A DNA stretch of 64,000 nucleotides from Clostridia bacterium (GTDB taxonomy: Bacteria; Bacillota; Clostridia; Oscillospirales; CAG-272). The first letter of the stretch is position 1. Every line of letters starts with the position of its first letter. Of this stretch, positions 39,766-47,638 are shown piece after piece. The DNA is taken from contig JAFVYL010000013.1 in NCBI GenBank assembly GCA_017508665.1, positions 1 to 64,000 on the forward strand, read 5' to 3'. Made by a program: the position numbers and the translations under genes. Under the pieces are notes generated by a model. That model made no database searches. It saw only the letters and a list, made by a program, of their open reading frames with translations, and was not told the origin of the DNA.

Positions 39766-41606
39766 AGAACGAAGAGCGCGAGAGCGTAACAGCTCAGTAT
39801 CAGCTTATCGGCGTTGACGAGTTCTCTCAGAAGCTTATCGGCGCTCAGGTTGGCATCGAGATGCCCGAGCAGTTCACCGCTCAGGTTAAGGATGGCGAGA
39901 CCGACATTATCAAGACCTTCTCTAACGTAAAGGTAGAGAACATTTTCAGACCCGCAACCGGCAGCACCGCGCTTAACGTTATGGATGAGGACGAGGTATT
40001 CGTTAGCTACACCATTAACTTTGACGCTACTCCCTACGCAGACGATTCCGAGGAAGGTTATACCTTCCCCACCGTTACTCTTAACGGCAAGGAAGTTGAC
40101 CTCAACAAGCTCAACTGGGACGTTAACTCCTCTAAGAAGTACATCGCAAAGGTTACTCTTGAGAGAGTAAAGGCTGATCAGTACGAGCTCCAGGAGGGCG
40201 AGACCGAGATCCCTGCAGATAAGAAGACATTTGCTAACCAGATCATCGGTATCACCGCAGGCTCTGCAACCGGCAGCAAGTTCACTGTTGACAACGGCGC
40301 TAAGCTCAGCGACGACACATACATCAAGATCGAGTACACCGACGTTAAGGTTTCTTACATTGTAGGAGATCACAGCGCAAAGAGTGTGATCGACGTTAAC
40401 TCCACCGATTACATCACCGTTGAGTACACTCCCTACACCGAGGCACTCAAGGAGGATAAGTCCAACAAGAAGACCGAGCTCAACGTTTACGGTCAGGAGA
40501 TCGTACTCAATGAGAAGGCACTCACCTACTACATCTTCCCTGTTTACTACGTTGACGTTGTAGACACTACCGATGCTTTGGCAAGTGCAAAGTTCATTCT
40601 TAAGGAATTCGGCAGCCTTGTAGGTACCGAAGAGCCTCAGGATGAGCACCACGAGCATACCGAGGGTCACAAGCATCCCCACATCTTCACCGTTCTCGAT
40701 GAGGATTACAAGGGTGAAGAGGACAAGACAATCCTTGCTCTCGTAGAGGAGCTTGCAGCTCTTTACAAGACCTGGACCGAGAAGGAAGATACCGCTAACA
40801 AGGCGCTCTCCTCTCTTAAGACAGCACACGATAACTTTGCTAAGGCTGACGCTTCCGCTACCAACCGCTCTGAGCTTGAGGAAAAGCGCGAGAAGGCAAG
40901 AGTTGCTTATGCTACAGCAAAGGTTGACTCCGACCTCGCTCTTACCGAGGTAAACAAGATGGTAGATAAGATCCTTGCTTGCAAGAAGGGTGAGGAGACC
41001 GTTCCCGCGGCTAAGTTCTTCGAGGGCTACACCGCTTATCAGAAGCTTGTTCTCGAGCTTACCTACGAGAACGATATCAAGTCTAAGATCGAGTCTGCGG
41101 TTATCGCATACTACAACAGCTGCGGTACATTTACCGGTGAGCTTCCCAAGAGTGCTGTTAAGCAGGCTTACAAGGCTTTGATGAACAGCTACAAGGCAAG
41201 CTTCTACGGCAACAAGACCACATTCGCTTCCTATGCTGATTTCGATGCTTATCTTATCGCTACTCTCAAGGTTGCTGATATGACAGCAGCAAAGGCGGCT
41301 CTTCAGGCTGAGGCTGAGAAGACCGTTAAGGACATCATCCGTATCTACATTCTTCTTGACGCGGTTGAAGAGGCTTGGGGCGTTGACCTCACTCTCACCA
41401 AGGCTGAGAAGAAGGATATCAGAAAGCAGCACAAGCAGCTTGAGATCCTTTACAAGCAGTACGGCGTTGCTTACGAGTATGACATCAACACATACTACCA
41501 CGCAGCTCAGTTTGACAAGATCATGAACTTCCTCCTTACCGCTAAGGAAGATGATCCCGATCTTAAGGTTAAGTTCGAGCATATCGACTATACCTTCTCT
41601 AAATAA
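39738..41606 (+). CDS. Trigger-factor-like envelope protein, 3' part of the frameshifted gene
   Basis: A 622-residue frame, minus one relative to the 5' part, with no Shine-Dalgarno before its first GTG; it is best read as the continuation of the lipoprotein. The early part (VTAQYQLIGVDEFSQKLIGA) resembles the FKBP-like domain of trigger factor-type proteins. The long C-terminal part is helical and charged like trigger factor/SurA chaperone arms. A histidine-rich stretch (DEHHEHTEGHKHPH) lies near 40645. Codon choice is strongly biased (GTT, CTT, AAG, GAG), suggesting high expression and selection for function. Chaperone function is inferred, not shown. Confidence 0.65.
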   Translation: MDKDADGTVENEERESVTAQYQLIGVDEFSQKLIGAQVGIEMPEQFTAQVKDGETDIIKTFSNVKVENIFRPATGSTALNVMDEDEVFVSYTINFDATPYADDSEEGYTFPTVTLNGKEVDLNKLNWDVNSSKKYIAKVTLERVKADQYELQEGETEIPADKKTFANQIIGITAGSATGSKFTVDNGAKLSDDTYIKIEYTDVKVSYIVGDHSAKSVIDVNSTDYITVEYTPYTEALKEDKSNKKTELNVYGQEIVLNEKALTYYIFPVYYVDVVDTTDALASAKFILKEFGSLVGTEEPQDEHHEHTEGHKHPHIFTVLDEDYKGEEDKTILALVEELAALYKTWTEKEDTANKALSSLKTAHDNFAKADASATNRSELEEKREKARVAYATAKVDSDLALTEVNKMVDKILACKKGEETVPAAKFFEGYTAYQKLVLELTYENDIKSKIESAVIAYYNSCGTFTGELPKSAVKQAYKALMNSYKASFYGNKTTFASYADFDAYLIATLKVADMTAAKAALQAEAEKTVKDIIRIYILLDAVEEAWGVDLTLTKAEKKDIRKQHKQLEILYKQYGVAYEYDINTYYHAAQFDKIMNFLLTAKEDDPDLKVKFEHIDYTFSK

Positions 41607-41628
41607 TCAAATAAACTGATTGACTACT

Positions 41629-41673
41629 ATAAAGGACTGTCCTGTTTTTTAAAGCGGCGCAGTCCTTTATTTA
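41629..41673 (+). terminator. Terminator after the frameshifted lipoprotein gene
   Basis: ATAAAGGACTG (41629-41639) with CAGTCCTTTAT (41660-41670), followed by TTATAAAAAGG, which also contains the rnhA ribosome-binding site. The T-tract is weak. Confidence 0.6.
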
Positions 41674-41687
41674 TAAAAAGGAAGACT

Positions 41688-42143
41688 ATGAAGGAAGTAA
41701 GTCTTTACACGGATGGCGCTTGCCGAGGAAATCCCGGCCCGGGAGGCTGGGGAGCTATCCTCGTTTACGGCAGGTATGAAAAAGAGCTGTCCGGCGGCGA
41801 AATTGAAACGACCAACAACAGAATGGAGCTGCTCGGTGCGATACACGGACTCGAGGCATTAAAAGAGCCCTGCGCTGTCACCCTGCAATCCGATTCCAAG
41901 TATCTCGTTGACGCATTCAACGAGGGGTGGATATATTCATGGCGAGATAAAGGCTGGAGCAAGTCGGGCGGACTCAAGAATCCCGACCTCTGGGAGAAGC
42001 TCTACGGACTGACCGAGATACACAAGGTGACATTTGTGTGGATAAAGGGGCACAACGGTCATGAATATAACGAACGATGCGATAAGCTTGCTACCGCATA
42101 TGCTGATTCCTTCAGCGAAATAGGAGAAAACAATGGCAAATAA
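41688..42143 (+). CDS. rnhA: Ribonuclease HI
   Basis: A 151-residue RNase HI that degrades RNA in RNA-DNA hybrids. The four-carboxylate active site is visible: Asp in [16 protein letters not shown], Glu in [11 protein letters not shown], Asp in [12 protein letters not shown] and the last Asp in NERCDKLAT. Length is typical. AAAAGGAAGACT precedes the ATG. Its last codons overlap the start of the following membrane protein by 11 bp, so the two are co-translated. Confidence 0.96.
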   Translation: MKEVSLYTDGACRGNPGPGGWGAILVYGRYEKELSGGEIETTNNRMELLGAIHGLEALKEPCAVTLQSDSKYLVDAFNEGWIYSWRDKGWSKSGGLKNPDLWEKLYGLTEIHKVTFVWIKGHNGHEYNERCDKLATAYADSFSEIGENNGK

Positions 42144-43785
42144 TAAAAACAAAGACACAAAAAAGAAGCAGGTCAAGGAAGAGACTGAGACCGCTGAGAC
42201 CAAAAAGCTTGGCAAACGCGGAATAATCACTATAATCCTTGCTTCCGTTGCTCTTGTGGGAATAACACTCGGAATAATTTTCGGTGTTACAGCCTGCAGA
42301 AATAAGAACAAGCCTTTCGACTTTAATACAAGCGATCTTTCCAAGTATCTTTCCGTAGCTACTGATTATTACAAGAGCTACAACGTTGATATAGACATTC
42401 CCGAAATCACCGATGATGATGTAAAGGAAGAAATTATCAAGGTTCTTTGCAAGAACAAGATAAGACCCGACAAAGCACCTATCACTAAGTTCGACGTTGA
42501 AATTTCAGCCGGTGACGTAGCCGCTATTTATTATCGCGGATACACCGAGGAAAACGGAATCAAAAAGTATTTTGACGGCGGATGTAACTTCGGTGAGGGT
42601 GATCCCGCTAAAATAGAGCTTGAGATCGGCTCGGGCTCATTCGTGCCCGGATTTGAGTCCGGTCTTATAGGCAAAAATCAGAAGGATTTTGCCACCCTTA
42701 CCAGAAAGACCAGCGGAAAGATAGATATCAAAGACAGATTGATATCTCTCACTTATTCAGTAGCACGCGCTGACGGCACGTCCGAGCGCAGCAAGACTGT
42801 AGTTATCGACCTTTTAGATCCTACGCTCGACGAGAGATGGGGAGAGGGATTTGCGGCATACCTCAGAGATAATAAGGAAATAGGAAACTATTTCGCTACC
42901 GGAAACGGTAAGGCAGATCCGCCCTTTATTGTTAATACTGTAGTTGAAGGCAAGGAAGGTGAGGATGCATACACTAATATGTTAATCAACTCCGCTTGCA
43001 GCATCAGTGAAGGCAACGTGCTTATTGTTGAGGCGAGATTCCCTAACGATTATTCCTCCGCAGATCTTCGCGGCAAGACCGGTTACTTTGAGGTATATAT
43101 CCAGGGTGTAAGAGATTATAAAACCCCCGAGCTTAACGACGCATTCGTTACCGATACCCTTAAGATCAGCGCAGACGAGCTTGCAAAGTATGACGGAGCG
43201 ACTCTTGTTGACAAGTATCAGGCTAAGGTTAAGGCTGACCTTAATGCATCTCGCGATTCTAAGATAGAGCTCGCTATTGAAAACTCCTTCTGGGAGCAGA
43301 TACTTGCGGCAACCACCTTCTACCAGCTCCCCGAGAGTGAGGTTCTGGAAAACTATAACGCCGCAGTAGCTGAGATGAAGGCTATTTTCGATAGCGGATA
43401 CAATACCTACTACAACAATGATTTTGATATGTTCGCCAGAGCATATCTCGAGCTCAGCACGAGCGCTGATTGGACTGCAACCGTGCGCAAGGATGCTGAA
43501 AACGCGGCAAAGCGCAGACTCGTATTCTACTATCTCGTGCGCAACAATGCAGAGCTTATGCCCGATGACGCTAAGTATAACGAGATATATGAGATGATAT
43601 TCAACACTTATCTCGATGAATATCTTGCAGAAAACAAGATCACCGAGAATTCGAGCAATTACGAGCAGCAGCTCGCTCTTGCAAAGGAAGCGGTGAAGAA
43701 TATGTACGCTGAGGAGTATTGGCGCGAGTTTGTAATTTACGAGTACGCGATCGAAAAGATCATGGACGGCGCAAATCTTGTATAA
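42133..43785 (+). CDS. Membrane-anchored FKBP/trigger-factor-like protein
   Basis: A 550-residue protein with a charged 29-residue N terminus, one hydrophobic segment (about 30-52) ending in GVTAC that could be a lipobox, and a large extracytoplasmic part. The central region has the FKBP prolyl-isomerase pattern ([34 protein letters not shown]). The C-terminal ~250 residues are helical as in the trigger factor substrate-binding arms. It shares DLSKY and the FKBP-like region with the lipoprotein upstream, so they are probably paralogues. GGAG 6 nt before the ATG lies inside rnhA. A role in folding secreted proteins is likely but inferred. Confidence 0.8.
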   Translation: MANNKNKDTKKKQVKEETETAETKKLGKRGIITIILASVALVGITLGIIFGVTACRNKNKPFDFNTSDLSKYLSVATDYYKSYNVDIDIPEITDDDVKEEIIKVLCKNKIRPDKAPITKFDVEISAGDVAAIYYRGYTEENGIKKYFDGGCNFGEGDPAKIELEIGSGSFVPGFESGLIGKNQKDFATLTRKTSGKIDIKDRLISLTYSVARADGTSERSKTVVIDLLDPTLDERWGEGFAAYLRDNKEIGNYFATGNGKADPPFIVNTVVEGKEGEDAYTNMLINSACSISEGNVLIVEARFPNDYSSADLRGKTGYFEVYIQGVRDYKTPELNDAFVTDTLKISADELAKYDGATLVDKYQAKVKADLNASRDSKIELAIENSFWEQILAATTFYQLPESEVLENYNAAVAEMKAIFDSGYNTYYNNDFDMFARAYLELSTSADWTATVRKDAENAAKRRLVFYYLVRNNAELMPDDAKYNEIYEMIFNTYLDEYLAENKITENSSNYEQQLALAKEAVKNMYAEEYWREFVIYEYAIEKIMDGANLV

Positions 43786-43817
43786 TAACGCTCAAACGAA
43801 CTAAAAGCGAATAAAAC

Positions 43818-43856
43818 AAAAATGACGAAGATTTTTACATCTTCGTCATTTTCTAT
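43818..43856. terminator. Bidirectional terminator before the Sel1 gene
   Basis: AATGACGAAGAT (43821-43832) with ATCTTCGTCATT (43839-43850), followed by TTCTATT. A-rich sequence on the left gives a T-run in the minus direction. It separates convergent genes. Confidence 0.85.
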
Positions 43857-43883
43857 TATAAATGATAACTAAAATTTACAATA

Positions 43884-45638
43884 TTACTTATAAGCACGTA
43901 CCATTCTGAGAATTTTGAGCTTATACACAGATCTCGGATCGCGGAATTTAAGCTCAAATGCGGTCTCGTAAAGTCTGAAGGCAACGTCTCTGTTCGTGGG
44001 AATTCCGAGGCCGAATTCGTTTAGGCAGCCGAGGGTGTATATACCCTTAGCATGACCGAGGCGCAGACATATTCTGAGCATACTCTCGGCTTCCTTAAAT
44101 TTCTTTTGGTATATGAGTGACATAGCATCCGAGTATGCTGAGCGAAGCATATGACGTCTTTTGTTGTTCATAATACGCTCAATCTCTGATCTCGCCTCGC
44201 CGCTGCCGAGTCTTGCCGCCTTGGAAAGCACCTCGACGGCCTTGTCAAAATCAAATGCCGTGCCTATACCGCGAGAGTAACAGAGTCCGTACTCATAGAG
44301 CGCATCCTCGTCGCCCGACTCTGCGGACTTTTCAAACCACAGATACGCCTGCTGTCTGTTTTTCTTTATGCCGCGCCCCTCGAGAAATGCACGAGCCATC
44401 TCTTTGTATGCCGGCACGTATCCCATGCTTGCGGATATCGCAAACGCGCGGAAGGATTGCTCGGGAGCTGATGTCCTCAGCTCTATGCCTGTCTTGTACA
44501 GTCCCTCACGCTGTGATCTGAGGGTCTCCGCCTTTTCTGCGGCACTGCTGTGTCCCTCTTTAGCTCCCATATCGTAGAGCTCTATTGCGCGTCCTATATC
44601 TCGGTTTACGATCTCTCCGTCGCGGAAAATATCGCCCATGGTCTCGTATGCGTTGGTCATACCGAGCTTTGCTGCCGCGCGATAACATTCAAGAGCTCGC
44701 TCGGCATCTCTTTCAACGATAAGTCCTGCGATATATATGTCACCCATATGGCGGTAGGCGTCCTTGCTACCCTCTGCAGCCGCGCTCGAGAGCAGAGAAA
44801 GGGCGGTACCGGCATCCTGTCTGCATCCGCGTCCCTCCGCATAGAGAAGTCCGAGAATAACACGCGCGCTTACGTCACCCTCTTCGCTGAGCATCTCGCA
44901 TAAATGGTGATATTGCTTTGCGAAGCCGTAGTCCTGCGCCTTTATGGCAAGTCTGCGGAGCATCTTGTGGTAGTCGGGATGTCTCGGTATGCCGGGGTCT
45001 TGAGATTTTACCGAGCGGAGCTTGTACGCCATCTTGATAGCGTGGATTGGCGGAAGAAGGAGCTTATCCATATACCACTTCGCGTACGGAAGATTCTGCT
45101 CCGTGCCCGTGCCGTTATAGTATCTCTTTGCGAGAGTCACGATCGAATCGGTGTCGTCGTATGCCGCTGCCATAGCGTAGTAGTAATTTGCTAAATCGTC
45201 ATCGCCGAACTGCGCGTATTTGTCGGCGATTTTCGGATACGCCTCGACACAGCCGAGAGCCGCCGCGTATGCAAGCCAGAATGATGATGCCTTATCGCTC
45301 GTTCTCTCTGCAAGGCGGGAATATTTGTATGCCGCGGTTGCGTTATTTTTTTCAGCCGCCATGTAGTAATATGCCATAGCTCCGTCGAGATCTCTTACGA
45401 CGCTGTCACCTCTTTCAAGCATATCAGCGTATTTTATCTGTGATTCCGTTCTGCCGAGATCAGCGAGTATGTGATGGCATTCTGCCACAAGCTCATACTG
45501 TCTTTGCTGCTCTGCCTTACCTATTTCTCTGACCTTTTCTTCTATCTCTGCGGGTGTGAGATTGAATTTTTCCTTACAAGCGGGGCATTTCGGGCCGTAG
45601 TAAGCACCGACGTAGCCGCACTTATTGCAGTTAATCAT
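43884..45638 (-). CDS. Sel1-repeat protein with N-terminal zinc ribbon
   Basis: A 584-residue protein. The first ~25 residues hold a zinc-ribbon pattern CNKCG...CPACKEKF. The rest is a solenoid of Sel1-like (TPR-type) repeats of about 36 residues, with recurring ARVILGLLYAEGRG, AYRHMGDIYIAG and ALYEYGLCYSRGIG motifs. Such proteins act as protein-interaction scaffolds, and no enzymatic domain is seen. There is no signal peptide, so it is cytoplasmic. A promoter at 45674-45702 and CGGAGGG before the ATG support the start. The partner is unknown. Confidence 0.88.
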   Translation of the reverse strand: MINCNKCGYVGAYYGPKCPACKEKFNLTPAEIEEKVREIGKAEQQRQYELVAECHHILADLGRTESQIKYADMLERGDSVVRDLDGAMAYYYMAAEKNNATAAYKYSRLAERTSDKASSFWLAYAAALGCVEAYPKIADKYAQFGDDDLANYYYAMAAAYDDTDSIVTLAKRYYNGTGTEQNLPYAKWYMDKLLLPPIHAIKMAYKLRSVKSQDPGIPRHPDYHKMLRRLAIKAQDYGFAKQYHHLCEMLSEEGDVSARVILGLLYAEGRGCRQDAGTALSLLSSAAAEGSKDAYRHMGDIYIAGLIVERDAERALECYRAAAKLGMTNAYETMGDIFRDGEIVNRDIGRAIELYDMGAKEGHSSAAEKAETLRSQREGLYKTGIELRTSAPEQSFRAFAISASMGYVPAYKEMARAFLEGRGIKKNRQQAYLWFEKSAESGDEDALYEYGLCYSRGIGTAFDFDKAVEVLSKAARLGSGEARSEIERIMNNKRRHMLRSAYSDAMSLIYQKKFKEAESMLRICLRLGHAKGIYTLGCLNEFGLGIPTNRDVAFRLYETAFELKFRDPRSVYKLKILRMVRAYK

Positions 45639-45673
45639 AAATCACCCTCCGTTTCTAAATATTTTACATATAG

Positions 45674-45702
45674 ATTTTACAACAAAGCACATGTTTTGTC
45701 AA
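45674..45702 (-). promoter_or_regulatory. Sigma-A promoter for the Sel1-repeat gene
   Basis: Minus strand TTGACA (45697-45702), a 17-bp spacer and TAAAAT (45674-45679), 36 bp before the ATG. Confidence 0.8.
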
Positions 45703-45767
45703 GGCAAAGTAAATAAAAAAGCAAAAGCTTGGAATACTAAGAAAAACACGAAAAAAGGAGAATAAGT

Positions 45768-45950
45768 ATGTTTTTCAGAAAAACAGAGAATAAAAGAAAT
45801 CATCCATATATCGCGATGACGATAGGCACACTCGCGATGATAGGAGCTTTCAACGTTGTCAGATGCACAAAAAGAACCTTTCACCACATGAAGAATAAGG
45901 TAGAATGTGTATTCAGAGGTAAGGATGGCAGCGGCTGCGAAGTTGAGTGA
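45768..45950 (+). CDS. Small membrane protein of unknown function
   Basis: A 60-residue protein with one hydrophobic segment (about residues 14-30, IAMTIGTLAMIGAFNVV) followed by a basic, Cys- and His-containing tail (RCTKRTFHHMKNKVECVF). I do not recognise the family. An excellent Shine-Dalgarno (AAAAAAGGAG, 7 nt before the ATG) and a following terminator at 46049-46072 support it as a real gene. It lies between the Sel1 gene and the dipicolinate synthase genes, so a sporulation link is possible but unproven. Confidence 0.65.
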   Translation: MFFRKTENKRNHPYIAMTIGTLAMIGAFNVVRCTKRTFHHMKNKVECVFRGKDGSGCEVE

Positions 45951-46048
45951 TGCCGAGGTGTCGGGTCCGCACTATCTGTTGATACGGTGAATGTAACAAA
46001 TTTTCAGGCTGCGTAATATAATGATAACGTAGCAATACCCAAAGCATA

Positions 46049-46072
46049 GGGCACGCTTACGTGCCCTTTTTT
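46049..46072 (+). terminator. Terminator between the small membrane protein gene and dpaA
   Basis: GGGCAC (46049-46054) with GTGCCC (46061-46066), followed by six Ts. It lies about 60 bp before the chosen dpaA start. A TATAAT at 46017-46022 lies immediately upstream, but is probably fortuitous. Confidence 0.75.
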
Positions 46073-46133
46073 GCTTTCGGTGTATTCGAGGGCCGCGGAC
46101 GGTAGTCCTGCGGCTTTGCGGAGTGATGACGAT

Positions 46134-46877
46134 ATGATAATACAATCTTATGAAAACAGTCCGAGATCTGATGCGTGCGCGGAGTACTTAAGACACTCGC
46201 GTATTGCAAATCGCTGTGAAAGAATTATACTTCTCCCCATTCCTACAACGAGGGATAATAAGAGCATTTTGAATACTAAAATTTACATTTGCGACTTTAT
46301 TGATATGGTGGATGAGGGTGACGTTATATCGGGATACGGGTTGCCGTCAGACGTTTACACCGCTTTATGTGAGCGGGGCGCACTTGTTCTTGATCTTGAA
46401 GAAGACGAGGACTTTCTTACGGACAATGCCGAGCTTACAGCTCTTGCCACACTCGGTATCTTTCTTGGCAGCACCAAGCGCTCGCCCCGTGAGACGAGAG
46501 TCGGTGTCGTGGGATACGGAAGAATAGGTAAACGGCTGACGTCGATGTTTCTGTACCTCGGTGCGACACTCAGAGTGTTTACCTCTCGCAAGGACACCAG
46601 GCTTGATCTTTGCGAATGCGGTATAGCTACGGCAGAGAGTACGCACGATGCCGATCTTTCAGGTCTTGACATTCTTATAAATACCGCCCCCGCTCATATT
46701 TTCGATGCGGATGCCGTGCCTCCTGATCTCAGAATTATAGATCTTGCCTCCGGAATGAATTTCCCCGAAGGGCTGCAGGTTGAAAGATATCCGTCTGTAC
46801 CTGCAAAGATGTTTCCAAAGAGTGCGGGTGACGCGTGGGGCAGAAGTGTGGAACGATTTATTAATAAACACCTATAA
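46134..46877 (+). CDS. dpaA: Dipicolinate synthase subunit A
   Basis: A 247-residue DpaA (SpoVFA), the NAD(P)-dependent subunit that makes dipicolinic acid from dihydrodipicolinate in the mother cell for spore heat resistance. The dinucleotide-binding loop is VGVVGYGRIGKRLTSMF, followed by GATLRVFTSR and DILINTAPAHIF. It is about 50 residues shorter than Bacillus SpoVFA at the N terminus, where the first Rossmann strand is not evident. The ATG at 46134 (GGAG 10 nt upstream) is chosen; a further upstream TTG at 46071 falls in the T-run of a terminator. dpaB follows after 13 bp. Confidence 0.87.
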   Translation: MIIQSYENSPRSDACAEYLRHSRIANRCERIILLPIPTTRDNKSILNTKIYICDFIDMVDEGDVISGYGLPSDVYTALCERGALVLDLEEDEDFLTDNAELTALATLGIFLGSTKRSPRETRVGVVGYGRIGKRLTSMFLYLGATLRVFTSRKDTRLDLCECGIATAESTHDADLSGLDILINTAPAHIFDADAVPPDLRIIDLASGMNFPEGLQVERYPSVPAKMFPKSAGDAWGRSVERFINKHL

Positions 46878-46890
46878 AGGAGACTGACGG

Positions 46891-47466
46891 ATGAAGATCG
46901 GATATTGCTTTACCGGCTCTTTCTGTACGTTTTCGCGTTCCTTTGCGGCTCTTTCCGAGCTTGTAAAACAGGGACACGAGCTCGTTCCGATAATGAGTGA
47001 GAATGCTTACTACACCGACACGAGATTTCAGAAAGCAGAGGAATTCTCCGCACGGGTCGAGGATCTGTGCGGAAAAAGGATCATACACACCATAGTTGAT
47101 GCCGAACCGCTTGGACCGCGCTCGCCCTTGGATATACTTGTGGTCGCGCCGTGCACGGGCAACACTCTCTCGAAGATAGCAAGAGGTGTGACCGATACTG
47201 CCGCAACTATGGCACTCAAGGCGCACCTGCGCTCCGACAGACCGACTCTCATAGCTCTCGCCACCAACGATGCCATGAGCCAAAATCTTGCAAACCTTGC
47301 TGCCGTTCTCAGTCGGAAGTCGGTGTATTTCGTTCCTATGCTTCAGGATAGTCCTGTCGGAAAGCCACATTCATTGGTTGCTGAGTTTGAGCTGATACCG
47401 AGAGCGGTAGAGGCGATGATTTCCGGTGAGCAGCTGAGGCCGATATTTCTTACCGCGTCATCCTGA
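46891..47466 (+). CDS. dpaB: Dipicolinate synthase subunit B
   Basis: A 191-residue DpaB (SpoVFB), a flavoprotein-like subunit of dipicolinate synthase. It begins KIGYCFTGSFCTFSRSFAAL, contains DILVVAPCTGNTLSKIARG (flavoprotein-type PxxxNT segment) and FVPMLQDSPVGKPHSLVAE, all typical of the family. AAAGGAG precedes the ATG by 8 nt, directly downstream of dpaA. Expression is expected in the mother cell under sigma-K in spore formers; no clear sigma-K promoter could be assigned. Confidence 0.95.
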   Translation: MKIGYCFTGSFCTFSRSFAALSELVKQGHELVPIMSENAYYTDTRFQKAEEFSARVEDLCGKRIIHTIVDAEPLGPRSPLDILVVAPCTGNTLSKIARGVTDTAATMALKAHLRSDRPTLIALATNDAMSQNLANLAAVLSRKSVYFVPMLQDSPVGKPHSLVAEFELIPRAVEAMISGEQLRPIFLTASS

Positions 47467-47484
47467 CGGATAAAGGACAGATGA

Positions 47485-47524
47485 GGCGAGGGGCTTCGAA
47501 AAACGGAGTGCTCCTTGCCTTTTT
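47485..47524 (+). terminator. Terminator after dpaB
   Basis: GGCGAGG (47485-47491) with CCTTGCC (47513-47519), followed by TTTTT. Confidence 0.7.
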
Positions 47525-47544
47525 GTCCGTGTTCTATATTTCGG

Positions 47545-47573
47545 TTGACATTTTAACTCGCGTGTGGTAAAAT
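47545..47573 (+). promoter_or_regulatory. Sigma-A promoter for the U32 peptidase gene
   Basis: TTGACA (47545-47550), a 17-bp spacer and TAAAAT (47568-47573). The predicted transcript start near 47580 rules out the upstream in-frame ATG at 47564. Confidence 0.85.
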
Positions 47574-47638
47574 ATTTTTATAATTATAGAGCGCGGAGAG
47601 TGAGCTTTGCTCCTTCCGTGCGGTTTTGCGAGGTAACG

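Noticed and set aside
39726-41582. 618-codon minus-strand reading frame over the lipoprotein gene
   Set aside because: It arises from the strong codon bias of the plus-strand gene; the Leu/Val-rich translation has no motif and no start signal.
46017-46072. Small RNA made from the TATAAT box and ending at the hairpin before dpaA
   Set aside because: The transcript would be only about 40-45 nt and the -35 (GTAACA) is poor; the hairpin is better explained as the terminator of the upstream small gene.
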